6,383 bases of DNA from assembly GCA_937880065.1 (NCBI GenBank), contig CALFMA010000038.1:1-6383 (forward strand). Direction: 5' to 3'. This stretch comes from an uncultured Ruminococcus sp. GTDB taxonomy: Bacteria; Bacillota_A; Clostridia; Oscillospirales; Ruminococcaceae. Under the pieces are notes generated by a model that was given only the letters and a program-made list of their open reading frames with translations, was not told the DNA's origin and did not search any database. Shown piece after piece: positions 1 to 6,383 of the stretch. The translations under genes and the position numbers were made by a program. Position 1 is the first letter of the stretch. The number at the start of each line of letters is the position of its first letter.

Positions 1-1
1 G

Positions 2-721
2 AAGTCGCAGTTTGATGATGAAATTCCCGTCCTTGATATGCCCCTTGACTATGCACGTCCACAGACACAGAAATATGACGGAAAGAAGAAAACAGTATTT
101 ACTGATAAGAAACTGACAGAGGAAATAAAGAAATTTACAGAAAAGTCAGGAATAACTGAATATATGGTCTTCCTGTCAGCATTGATGATAACATTGAGCA
201 AGTACAGCAGACAAGAAGATATAGTTGTAGGTTCACCAATAAGCGGACGTACACACAGAGATACAGAAAGAATGCTGGGTATGTTTGTAAATACCCTTGC
301 AATGCGTGGCAGACCTGAAGCAGATAAAACAGTTGAGCAATTTCTTGAAGAAATCAAACAAACGGCTCTTAATGCTTATGAAAATCAGGAATATCCGTTT
401 GAGGAACTTATTGAAGCTGTAGAAGTAAAGAGAGATATGGCAAGAAATCCGCTGTTTGATGTGATGCTTACTTTACAGAATAACGAAGCAGTTGAGTTGA
501 ATTTTGATGGTATAATCTGCGAACCTTCAGAGCTTGAGAATACGATTGCAAAGTTTGATCTGAGCTTTACGGTAGTACCATTAATTGATAAGTATTCAAT
601 TGAACTTGAATACTGTACAGCTCTTTTTCTTGATGAAACAGCGGATATGATACAGCAGTACTTTATTGATGTACTGAGAGCTGCAATAGTAGATAAAAAC
701 TGTAAAATCGGTGAACTGAAC
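2..721 (+). other. Condensation domain, C-terminal part (window-truncated)
   Basis: This is the C-terminal part of an NRPS condensation domain, which makes the peptide bond between the upstream peptidyl carrier and the amino acid loaded by this module. The visible cores are VGSPISGR, then MLGMFVNTLAMR, then ENQEYPFEELIE with a downstream RNPLFDVMLTLQN. These match the usual C5-C7 series, and the order and wording fit the LCL subtype, which accepts an L-configured donor. The catalytic HHxxxDG motif would lie upstream of the window, so activity cannot be judged. The residues before Met13, reading IPVLDMPLDYARP, are the usual linker text of C domains, so this Met is internal and not a start codon. 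Confidence 0.93.
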
Positions 722-3700
722 TATTTATCTGATTCAGAGAAAAACATAATCCTTAATGATTTTAACGCAACGGCAACAGAATATTCAAAGAATAAGACAA
801 TTATCGAACTGTTTGAGGAGCAGGTAAAAAAGACACCCGATAATATTGCTCTCGTATTTGATGATGAAAAACTTACTTATGCAGAACTCAATGCAAAAGC
901 AAATTCACTTGCAAACAAACTGAGAGAAATAGGCGTAAAACCGGATGATTTCGTAGCGATTATTGCAGACAGAAGTCTTGAAATGATAGAAGGAATCTAC
1001 GGAATAATAAAAGCAGGCGGAGCATATGTACCGATAGATCCTACATATCCTGAGGATAGAATCAATTTCATGCTTGAGGATTGTCAGCCAAAGGCAGTAC
1101 TTAAATATACGACAGAGAATATAACAATAACCTCCAAAATACCGGTAATAGACCTTGCGGACAGTAAGGTCTGGGAAGGTGCGTCTGAAAATCCCGAACA
1201 TGTTAATACCTCAAGTGACCTTGTTTATTGTATTTATACATCAGGAACGACCGGCAGACCAAAGGGTGTAATGATCGAAAACAGATCTTTGATAAATTAT
1301 CTTGGAACGGTACGGGATAATTTTTATGGTCATGATGGAATAACACCATTAATAACCAATTATGCGTTTGATCTGACGGTAACAGCTATATTTGGAAGTA
1401 TACTGTATAATACACCGCTGCATATTTTTGCAAACGAGCATAAACTTGCCGAATTTGCATCTGAAAATGATATTGCAGTTTTAAAGATTACTCCATCACA
1501 GTTTATGATACTGGCAGATGAGCTTGAAAAGTATGATGAATCAAGGATACATGCAATAATGATCGGCGGAGAAGCATTGACTGATTCGCTGATGAAAAAA
1601 ATATACAGCAGTATAAGTGATAAAATAGAGATAATTGATGAATATGGACCTACTGAAGCAACGGTAGCATCAACCTATTCTAAACTTCATCCCGGTGAGA
1701 GAATACACATAGGAAAGCCGTTTTATAACACTCAGATATATATTTTAAACGGAAACAGTCTTTGCGGAATAGGTGTTCCCGGAGAATTATGCATAGCAGG
1801 CGACGGAGTTGCAAGAGGATATCTTAACAGACCGGAACTTACAGCAGAAAAGTTTGTAAAGAATCCATTTGGAGAAGGAAGAATGTATAGAACAGGAGAT
1901 CTTGCAAAATGGCTTCCCGACGGAAATATTGAATATATGGGAAGAATAGATGCTCAGGTCAAGCTTCGTGGATTCAGAATTGAACTTGATGAAATAGATG
2001 GCAAGATTCGTGAAATAGAAAATGTTAAAGACTGTGCTGTTATTGTCAGAGAAAATGAAAACGGTGAAAAAGCAATATATGCTTACTATACAAGTGAAAC
2101 GGAAATAAGTGTATCAGAGGTAAGAGATATTCTTAGTACAAGTCTGCCTAATTACATGGTACCGTCCTATATGATGCAGATAGAGGCTATTCCGGTTACA
2201 CGAAATGGCAAACTCAATAAAAATGCACTTCCTGATATAAAGCTTTGTACTATACATGAATATGCTGCTCCGGAAAGTGAAGAAGAAAAAGCTGTATGCA
2301 TTGCATTTGAAGAAATACTTAATATTGAAAATATAGGAATGCAGGATGATTTCTTTGAACTTGGCGGAGATTCAATTAAGGCTATCAGAATAATTTCTAA
2401 ACTGAGATCGCTCGGTTATGAAACAAGTGTTAAAGAAATAATGAATGTAAGAACGCCAAAGAGGGTTGCATTAACATTAAACAGCGGAGAAGCGAAGGTT
2501 ACCTATACACAGGGTGCTGTAATCGGTAAGGTTGAAACTACACCGATAATTCGTGAATTCAACAGTTGGAATCTTCCGAAGTCTGCACACTATAATCAGG
2601 CGATAATGCTTGATATAAGTGGAACTGATAATGCAGTAATAAAACAAGCGTTGGAAGAGATTGTAAAGCATCATGATATTCTGAGAGCTGTATATCGTGA
2701 AAAAACGCTTGAGATACTTTCTGCAGAAGATAGCAGTTATTGTGATATATATGAATTTAAGCTCAGTTTCAATGCAGATGCATTCGGATTTATAGAGGAA
2801 CATTGCAACGAAATACAGAGCAGTATTGATCTTAATAACGGTCCTCTTGTCAAAGCAGCGATATTTGAGCTTTACAACGAAAAACTTCTTATGATATGTA
2901 TTCATCATCTTGTGGTCGATGGTGTATCATGGAGAATTATTTGTGAAGACCTTAATACGGCAATCGCACAAATAACCAGCGGAAATGATGTGAAATTACC
3001 TGAAAAAACAGCTTCTTACATACAGTGGAGTGAAAAGCTTAAAGAATATGGAGAGAGCCTTGCCATTAAAGATATAGAGTATTGGAAAAATATGGATAAG
3101 AGCATTTCAGAAGGAAAGATTGTCGGAGATTATAAGGATACTGCTTGTGGAAAAGCTGTTGCTGAATTTGATGAAGCTATGACAGATGTACTTCTTACTA
3201 AAAGTGGAAATGCCTATAATGCTAAAACAGATGAATTGCTTATTGCAGGTCTTGCAAGAGCAGTTGGTCGTATAACAGGTCAGAAGAAGGTAGCAATAAA
3301 GCTTGAAGGACATGGACGTGAAGAATTACGTGAACCAATCTCAGTTGAAAGAACAGTTGGATGGTTTACTAATCTTTATGCAGTATCAGTAGATTATAGT
3401 GAAGACAATAATCATTCTGTAATCAATACAAAGGATACTGTAAGAGGCATTCCGGACAATGGCATGGGATATGGCTATGTTGTGCATAGTGCAGTACCTG
3501 ATATATGCTTTAATTATCTTGGTGATATTGATTCAGAAAACTTAGGATACATAAGTAAATTCAGTTTTGGAAGATCTATTTCTGTTGACAATGTTCTTCC
3601 TGATAAGATTAATATTAATGGAAGCAAAGTAAATGGAAAGATAAGATTTGAAATTGAAAGCAGCGATTATAGATTCGGACAAAAATTCATAGAAAAGCTC

Positions 3701-3838
3701 AGAGATGAATTTGAGCATAGTGTTAGTGAGATTATTGGTTATTTTGCAGGAAATGAAAAGGATGATAAGACATTATCAGATATGACAGCAGATTTTTTGG
3801 ACAACTCTGATATTGATTTTATTAATTCGTTATTATAA
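2..3838 (+). CDS. Nonribosomal peptide synthetase, (C)-A-T-E module, predicted D-Asn incorporating (5' partial)
   Basis: The frame is open from base 2 and ends at TAA 3836-3838, giving 1278 visible residues; the true start is upstream. Residues here are counted from base 2. Domain order is condensation (C-terminal part, about 1-240), adenylation (about 261-745), carrier (about 757-825) and epimerization (about 838-1248), then a short tail. A-domain cores are all visible: LTYAEL (A1), AGGAYVPIDPTYP (A2), TSGTTGRPKGV from residue 413 (A3), DEYGPTE (A5), GELCIAGDGVARGYL (A6), YRTGDLAKW (A7), a GRIDAQVKLRGFRIEL core (A8) and NGK with Lys737 (A10). The carrier has LGGDSIKAI with Ser791 as the phosphopantetheine site. 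The protein should activate an amino acid with ATP, hold it as a thioester, join it to an upstream peptide and invert its alpha carbon. Pocket residues predict Asn. It is a cytoplasmic megasynthase, probably co-transcribed with the next gene. The family and domain calls are very secure; the final product is unknown. Confidence 0.97.
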   Translation, partial: KSQFDDEIPVLDMPLDYARPQTQKYDGKKKTVFTDKKLTEEIKKFTEKSGITEYMVFLSALMITLSKYSRQEDIVVGSPISGRTHRDTERMLGMFVNTLAMRGRPEADKTVEQFLEEIKQTALNAYENQEYPFEELIEAVEVKRDMARNPLFDVMLTLQNNEAVELNFDGIICEPSELENTIAKFDLSFTVVPLIDKYSIELEYCTALFLDETADMIQQYFIDVLRAAIVDKNCKIGELNYLSDSEKNIILNDFNATATEYSKNKTIIELFEEQVKKTPDNIALVFDDEKLTYAELNAKANSLANKLREIGVKPDDFVAIIADRSLEMIEGIYGIIKAGGAYVPIDPTYPEDRINFMLEDCQPKAVLKYTTENITITSKIPVIDLADSKVWEGASENPEHVNTSSDLVYCIYTSGTTGRPKGVMIENRSLINYLGTVRDNFYGHDGITPLITNYAFDLTVTAIFGSILYNTPLHIFANEHKLAEFASENDIAVLKITPSQFMILADELEKYDESRIHAIMIGGEALTDSLMKKIYSSISDKIEIIDEYGPTEATVASTYSKLHPGERIHIGKPFYNTQIYILNGNSLCGIGVPGELCIAGDGVARGYLNRPELTAEKFVKNPFGEGRMYRTGDLAKWLPDGNIEYMGRIDAQVKLRGFRIELDEIDGKIREIENVKDCAVIVRENENGEKAIYAYYTSETEISVSEVRDILSTSLPNYMVPSYMMQIEAIPVTRNGKLNKNALPDIKLCTIHEYAAPESEEEKAVCIAFEEILNIENIGMQDDFFELGGDSIKAIRIISKLRSLGYETSVKEIMNVRTPKRVALTLNSGEAKVTYTQGAVIGKVETTPIIREFNSWNLPKSAHYNQAIMLDISGTDNAVIKQALEEIVKHHDILRAVYREKTLEILSAEDSSYCDIYEFKLSFNADAFGFIEEHCNEIQSSIDLNNGPLVKAAIFELYNEKLLMICIHHLVVDGVSWRIICEDLNTAIAQITSGNDVKLPEKTASYIQWSEKLKEYGESLAIKDIEYWKNMDKSISEGKIVGDYKDTACGKAVAEFDEAMTDVLLTKSGNAYNAKTDELLIAGLARAVGRITGQKKVAIKLEGHGREELREPISVERTVGWFTNLYAVSVDYSEDNNHSVINTKDTVRGIPDNGMGYGYVVHSAVPDICFNYLGDIDSENLGYISKFSFGRSISVDNVLPDKININGSKVNGKIRFEIESSDYRFGQKFIEKLRDEFEHSVSEIIGYFAGNEKDDKTLSDMTADFLDNSDIDFINSLL
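1019..1041 (+). repeat. Repeat R1, copy 1 (A2 core, gene 1)
   Basis: Twenty-three bases encoding GAYVPID are identical to 5498-5520 in gene 2, and after one mismatch nine further bases also match. It lies upstream of the substrate-binding part of the A domain. Shared DNA of this kind could serve as a crossover point between A domains, though selection on the conserved A2 motif also contributes. Confidence 0.85.
1850..1880 (+). repeat. Repeat R2, copy 1 (between A6 and A7, gene 1)
   Basis: Thirty-one bases encoding KFVKNPFGEG are identical to 6353-6383. The match starts right after codons that differ only synonymously (GCA GAA here, GCG GAG in gene 2). It lies downstream of the pocket-forming region, so R1 and R2 together bracket the substrate-specificity segment. 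Confidence 0.9.
2270..2476 (+). other. Peptidyl carrier (thiolation) domain
   Basis: This is a short four-helix carrier domain that holds the activated amino acid and then the peptidyl chain on a 4'-phosphopantetheine arm. The sequence DDFFELGGDSIKAIRI contains the attachment serine, codon 2372-2374. The aspartate before the serine (GGDS rather than GGHS) is the form typical of carriers that sit directly before epimerization domains, which agrees with the E domain that follows. A separate phosphopantetheinyl transferase is required and is not in this window. Confidence 0.95.
2513..3745 (+). other. Epimerization domain (L to D conversion)
   Basis: The domain inverts the alpha carbon of the residue on the preceding carrier, predicted here to be Asn. 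All usual E motifs can be read: PIIREF near the start (E1), HHLVVDGVSWRI with His968 and His969 (E2, bases from 2903), DELLIAGLARAV (E3), EGHGREE with Glu1102 (E4), RTVGWFTNLY (E5), IPDNGMGYGY (E6) and FNYLGDID (E7). The His pair and the EGHGRE glutamate are the residues implicated in catalysis in this family, and both are kept, so the domain is predicted to be active. SWRI in E2 together with EGHGRE separates it from a condensation domain. The length, about 410 residues, is normal. Confidence 0.95.
3770..3835 (+). other. Putative donor communication (COM) helix at the subunit C-terminus
   Basis: After the E domain the protein ends with a 22-residue tail, TLSDMTADFLDNSDIDFINSLL. It resembles by eye the C-terminal donor COM region of E-terminated subunits such as TycA, where a TPSDF-like turn is followed by a short acidic amphipathic helix ending in hydrophobic residues. 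Such helices dock onto the N-terminus of the partner synthetase. Acidic residues alternate with Ile, Phe and Leu here. The match is by pattern only, and the pairing with the next protein is inferred from gene order. Confidence 0.65.
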
Positions 3839-3856
3839 TGAATAGTAAGGTGAAAA
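3839..3856 (+). promoter_or_regulatory. Short intergenic gap with ribosome binding site for the second NRPS gene
   Basis: Only 18 bases separate the two genes. AGGTGA at 3848-3853 (within TAAGGTGA) can pair with the 3' end of 16S rRNA and lies three bases before the ATG at 3857; the GG core lies six bases before it. This supports ATG 3857 as the start. The gap also contains two TGA stops in the shared reading frame (3839-3841 and 3851-3853), directly after the TAA of gene 1. There is no room for a promoter or terminator, so co-transcription and possibly translational coupling are expected. Confidence 0.8.
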
Positions 3857-3919
3857 ATGAATACGTTAAATAAAAAAATAGAGGATATTTATCCGCTTAC
3901 TCCTATGCAGGAGGGTATG
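3857..3919 (+). other. Putative acceptor communication (COM) region
   Basis: The first 21 residues, from the start Met through IYPLTPMQEGMLFH, resemble the N-terminus of TycB-type synthetases (M-x-x-x-S/N-K-x-x-x-D-x-Y-x-LTPMQEGMLFHA), known to act as the acceptor for the C-terminal COM helix of an E-terminated partner. Here a Lys-Lys pair precedes the conserved core, and the facing tail of the upstream protein is acidic, which would fit charge pairing. The conserved core also belongs to the C domain itself, so only the first few residues are specific evidence for docking. Confidence 0.62.
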
Positions 3920-6383
3920 CTTTTTCATGCGTTATATGAAAAAGAAAATACGGCATATATAATTCAGTCCTCATTTAAGATAAAAAGATTTATAGATCAT
4001 GAGAAAATGTCAGATGCGTTAAATCTTCTGGCATTGAGTAATTCTGCATTGCGAACATTTTTTGTATATGAAAAAGTAAAAGCACCGTGTCAGGTTGTTC
4101 TTACGGAACGCCGTCCTGAGCTGAAATATACTGATCTTTCAGATATAAAGAGTGAAGAAAAAGAGCAGGCAATTAATAAACTGAAATTAGAAGATATAAA
4201 AAGAGGATTTAATCTTGTTAATGATACGCTGATCAGAGCAAATATAATAAAAATGTCAGATGATAACAGCTATCTGATTTTTACAATGCATCATATAATT
4301 ATAGATGGATGGTGTCTCAATATACTTCTGAAAAAAGTATTTGAGTTTTATGATCATCTTCTAAACGGTGAAAAATATGATGATATTAAGGCAGAGATTG
4401 CAAAAGAGCGTTCTGGTCGTCTTGGTTATGTTGATTTTATAAAATGGCAGACAGCACAGGATAAAAACAAAGCTTTGGAATACTGGAAAAACAAGCTTGA
4501 TGGCTATGATAACAATGCTGATATAATTCCGATGAAAAAGCCTGTTCAGACAGATGAACAGGTAAGAGAACTTACAAAGAGTTTAAATGAAAGTATTACA
4601 GAAGATCTTAAAAATCTTGCTGAAAAAAACAGAAGTACGATAAGCACGGTAGCAGAATCGGCAGTTGGAATTCTGCTTCAGATATACAGCAGAGAAAATG
4701 ATGTTGTTTTCGGTAAGGTAGTATCTGGACGTAATGCACCTGTAAGCGGAATAGAGAACATGATAGGTCTTTTTGTAAATACTGTCCCAGTAAGAGTTGA
4801 AACAGAAGAAAATATGACAGTTTCAGAGCTTATCAAAAAGCAGCAGGAGCAGGGAACAGAGAGTACCAATTACGATTATTGTGCACTTTATGAAATACAG
4901 AATGCTACTAATCAGGGGTCTAATTTAATAAAAATCATTTATGTATTTGAAAATTATCTGTCTGGTCAAAATAGAAAAGACGATGAAATAGATAAATTGG
5001 TTGAATTCGAGGCTACAAGAGAGCAGACAAACTATGGTATTTCTATTGCTGCATATGAAGATAATTCCAAATTGACTTTTAATTTTAAATACGATCCAAA
5101 TATTTATTGTGATGAAGAAATTGACAATATAATGAACAGATTGCTTAAGATATGTTCAGAGATGTCTTGTAATCCGAATTCAAATATTAGAGAACTTGTA
5201 TTTATTACTGAAAATGAGAAAAATCTCATTCTAAACGACTTCAATGCAACAGAAGCAGAATATCCAAGAGACAAGACAGCAGCAGAGCTGTTTGAAGAAG
5301 CAGCAAAGAAGAACCCGGAAAAGGAATGCTATGTATGTGACGGAAGAAGCATAACATATAAAGAGCTGAACAACAGAGCGAATGCAATAGCGAATAAGTT
5401 AAGAGAAGCAGGAGTAAAGGCGAACGAATTCGTAGGAATAATAACAGACAGAAGCATAGAGATGGCGATATCAATAATAGCAGTATTAAAGTCAGGGGGA
5501 GCATATGTACCGATAGATCCGACATATCCTGCAGAGAGAATAGAATTCATGCTGGAAGATAGTACGCCGAAGGCAGTAATAAAATATACGAAGAAAGAAG
5601 TAAAGATACCGGAAGGGATAGAGGTAATAGAACCGGAAAAGTATAAAGAAGGAGAAGATAAGAATCCGGAAAAGATAAAGACACAGGAAGATCTGATATA
5701 TCTGATATACACATCAGGAACAACTGGAAAACCGAAGGCAGTAGCCCTTGAAGAAAGAGGAGTAATAGCAGATATATATAACTTTACGAGAACATTCGGA
5801 ATAGATGAAGAAGTAGTATCGTTACAGCAGGCATCCTATTCATTTGATATGTTTGTAGAGGAATTCTATCCAGCAATATGTATTGGAGGCCGAGTAGTAA
5901 CAGCACCGGCGGAGATAGTGCCGGATGTAGAGAAACTGAAAGAATACATAAAAAAGAATGAAGTAACGCTGATACATTGCTCACCGCTGTTGATGAATGA
6001 ACTAAACAGAGAAGAAGAAATAAAGAGTGTAAAGAAGTATATAGTAGGAAGCGATAAGCTGAAGATAGAATATCTGAGCAATATATTGAAGAGAGAAGTG
6101 GACGTATGGCAGACATACGGACCGACAGAAGGAACAGTAATCACAACAGTATATCAGATAAAGAAAGCAGAAGAGGAATACAGAAAGAAGTATGCAGGAG
6201 AACTGGTACCGATAGGAAGCCCAAAGAGCAACGCAAAGGTCTACATAATGAACGGAGACAGAATGTGCGGAATCGGAATACCCGGAGAATTGTGTATAAC
6301 AGGAGACGGCTTAGCAAGAGGATACTTAAACAGACCGGAGTTGACAGCGGAGAAGTTTGTAAAGAATCCATTTGGAGAAGGAA
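3857..6383 (+). CDS. Nonribosomal peptide synthetase, C(DCL)-A module start, substrate unassigned (3' partial)
   Basis: ATG 3857 opens a frame that stays open to the window end, giving 842 visible residues. The start is supported by the ribosome binding site and by the N-terminus, MNTLNKKIEDIYPLTPMQEGMLFHAL, which is the normal beginning of a subunit-initial C domain. Domains are condensation (about 8-448) and adenylation (from about 469, cut just after A6). The condensation domain has HHIIIDGW with His145, His146 and Asp150. The A domain shows ITYKEL (A1), SGGAYVPIDPTYP (A2), TSGTTGKPKAV (A3), QTYGPTE (A5) and GELCITGDGLARGYL (A6). The protein should accept the D-configured peptide from the preceding synthetase and add one amino acid; its carrier and any further modules lie beyond the window. 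Codon use changes sharply at the C-A boundary. The family call is very secure; the substrate is not known. Confidence 0.97.
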   Translation, partial: MNTLNKKIEDIYPLTPMQEGMLFHALYEKENTAYIIQSSFKIKRFIDHEKMSDALNLLALSNSALRTFFVYEKVKAPCQVVLTERRPELKYTDLSDIKSEEKEQAINKLKLEDIKRGFNLVNDTLIRANIIKMSDDNSYLIFTMHHIIIDGWCLNILLKKVFEFYDHLLNGEKYDDIKAEIAKERSGRLGYVDFIKWQTAQDKNKALEYWKNKLDGYDNNADIIPMKKPVQTDEQVRELTKSLNESITEDLKNLAEKNRSTISTVAESAVGILLQIYSRENDVVFGKVVSGRNAPVSGIENMIGLFVNTVPVRVETEENMTVSELIKKQQEQGTESTNYDYCALYEIQNATNQGSNLIKIIYVFENYLSGQNRKDDEIDKLVEFEATREQTNYGISIAAYEDNSKLTFNFKYDPNIYCDEEIDNIMNRLLKICSEMSCNPNSNIRELVFITENEKNLILNDFNATEAEYPRDKTAAELFEEAAKKNPEKECYVCDGRSITYKELNNRANAIANKLREAGVKANEFVGIITDRSIEMAISIIAVLKSGGAYVPIDPTYPAERIEFMLEDSTPKAVIKYTKKEVKIPEGIEVIEPEKYKEGEDKNPEKIKTQEDLIYLIYTSGTTGKPKAVALEERGVIADIYNFTRTFGIDEEVVSLQQASYSFDMFVEEFYPAICIGGRVVTAPAEIVPDVEKLKEYIKKNEVTLIHCSPLLMNELNREEEIKSVKKYIVGSDKLKIEYLSNILKREVDVWQTYGPTEGTVITTVYQIKKAEEEYRKKYAGELVPIGSPKSNAKVYIMNGDRMCGIGIPGELCITGDGLARGYLNRPELTAEKFVKNPFGEG
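3878..5200 (+). other. Condensation domain, DCL subtype
   Basis: This full C domain forms a peptide bond between a D-configured donor residue and an L acceptor. Motifs in order are YPLTPMQEGMLFHAL (C1), LRTFF, MHHIIIDGWCLNILL (C3, His145-His146 and Asp150), DFIKWQ then ALEYWKNKLDGY (C4), FGKVVSGRNAPVSGIENMIGLFVNTVPVRV (C5-C6, read in two stretches) and ALYEIQNAT followed by IIYVFENY (C7). The opening, the SGR...GIE...IGLFVNTVPVRV run and VFENY are typical of DCL domains that follow an E domain, in agreement with the upstream module. The residue after DGW is Cys rather than the more common Ser. Catalytic residues are intact. Confidence 0.93.
5498..5520 (+). repeat. Repeat R1, copy 2 (A2 core, gene 2)
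   Basis: Identical over 23 bases to 1019-1041, in the same codon phase. The surrounding codons of this A domain differ at many synonymous sites from those of gene 1, so the identity stands out locally. Confidence 0.85.
6353..6383 (+). repeat. Repeat R2, copy 2 (between A6 and A7, gene 2)
   Basis: Identical over 31 bases to 1850-1880 and still matching at the last base of the window, so the true repeat may be longer. If identity continues through the rest of the A domain it would point to gene conversion between the two modules. Confidence 0.9.

Larger units (their letters stand above)
782..2236 (+). other. Adenylation domain, predicted L-Asn specific (code DLTKMGEVAK)
   Basis: I aligned the A3-A5 region by eye to the GrsA Phe-activating domain to read the ten specificity positions. 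They are D457, L458, T461, K495, M520, G522, E547, V555, A556 and the A10 lysine K737. The resulting string DLTKMGEVAK agrees at eight of ten positions with the known Asn code DLTKIGEVGK (tyrocidine synthetase type). The two differences, Met for Ile/Leu at 299 and Ala for Gly at 331, are in positions that commonly vary. The Glu at 322 rather than His separates it from the Asp code DLTKVGHIGK. All core motifs needed for catalysis are intact. In A8 the usual Gly of RIELGEIE is Asp (RIELDEID), a mild departure. Confidence 0.88.
5261..6383 (+). other. Adenylation domain, unassigned substrate (visible code DMEHIGTVI), window-truncated
   Basis: By alignment to GrsA by eye, nine pocket positions can be read: D664, M665, E668, H707, I729, G731, T753, V761 and I762; the tenth, the A10 lysine, is beyond the window. 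The string DMEHIGTVI matches no code I can name. Asp-Met-Glu at the first three positions is shared with an ornithine code (DMENLGLINK), and Glu at 239 also occurs in some Lys codes, so a basic residue is possible but weakly supported. The A3 loop is TSGTTGKPKAV with Ala628 where Gly is usual. The stretch that normally reads GGE is GSD (731-733). Codon use is strongly purine-ending, unlike the preceding C domain. Confidence 0.9.

Noticed and set aside
38..40. ATG at 38 as the start of gene 1
   Set aside because: The frame is open upstream to base 2, and the preceding residues (KSQFDDEIPVLD) are normal condensation-domain sequence, so this Met is internal.
2513..3745. Second condensation domain instead of an epimerization domain in gene 1
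   Set aside because: HHxxxDGxSWRI, EGHGREE, RTVGWFT and FNYLG are E-domain motifs and do not fit a C domain.
3839..3856. Possible terminator or promoter between the genes
   Set aside because: Eighteen bases hold no stem-loop with a T-run and no -35/-10 pair.
3838..3873. Eleven-codon mini-ORF starting at ATG 3838, overlapping the gene 1 stop (TAATG) and the gene 2 start
   Set aside because: A TAATG overlap can permit translational coupling, but this frame has no ribosome binding site of its own that I can see, is very short, and gene 2 has its own site and start at 3857. Chance is the simpler explanation.
49..4869. Antisense open frames at 49-357, 905-1201, 2477-2908, 3107-3313 and 4678-4869
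   Set aside because: All lie opposite well-supported NRPS domains, and the translations show no recognisable family.
5241..6371. Several overlapping antisense open frames (for example 5241-5525, 5329-5712, 5784-6116, 5866-6144, 6141-6371)
   Set aside because: They lie opposite a clear A domain, give Leu/Ser-rich low-complexity proteins, and arise because the purine-ending codons on the + strand rarely create antisense stops. They are a by-product of the codon bias, not genes.

Overview
The window lies inside a nonribosomal peptide synthetase (NRPS) operon. Both genes are on the + strand and both run off an edge of the window. The DNA is AT-rich and favours AGA for Arg and ATA for Ile. With the protein style (Bacillus-type NRPS domains with Lys- and Glu-rich surfaces), this points to a low-GC Firmicute, most likely a Clostridia-type anaerobe. 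That assignment is inference; no taxonomic marker gene is present.

Region 1 (2-3838) is the 3' part of an NRPS gene. In order it holds the C-terminal part of a condensation domain, a full adenylation domain, a carrier (thiolation) domain and a full epimerization domain: (C)-A-T-E. The specificity-pocket residues read DLTKMGEVAK, which differs at two positions from the known asparagine code DLTKIGEVGK. The module is therefore predicted to load L-Asn and, through its E domain, to pass on D-Asn. The protein ends in a short tail resembling the donor communication (COM) helix found after E domains at NRPS subunit ends.

Region 2 (3839-3856) is an 18-base gap with a ribosome binding site and no promoter or terminator. 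The two genes are in the same reading frame but are separated by three in-frame stops, so they are two polypeptides that are probably co-transcribed.

Region 3 (3857-6383) is the 5' part of a second NRPS gene. It starts with an acceptor-COM-like N-terminus on a condensation domain of the type that follows E domains (DCL), then an adenylation domain cut off by the window edge just after core motif A6. Its visible pocket code, DMEHIGTVI, matches no substrate I can name with confidence, and it has unusual residues in two normally conserved places.

Together the two proteins would form an assembly-line segment: the upstream peptide plus Asn is epimerized on protein 1, then transferred through the COM/DCL interface to the amino acid loaded by protein 2. 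The most striking DNA-level signal is an abrupt change in codon use at the C-A junction of gene 2 (about 5234). After it, Ile is almost always ATA and third positions are mostly purines. Near-identical DNA blocks shared by the two A domains flank their divergent substrate-binding regions. Both suggest A-domain exchange or recombination. I see no RNA genes, CRISPR arrays, mobile elements or terminators.
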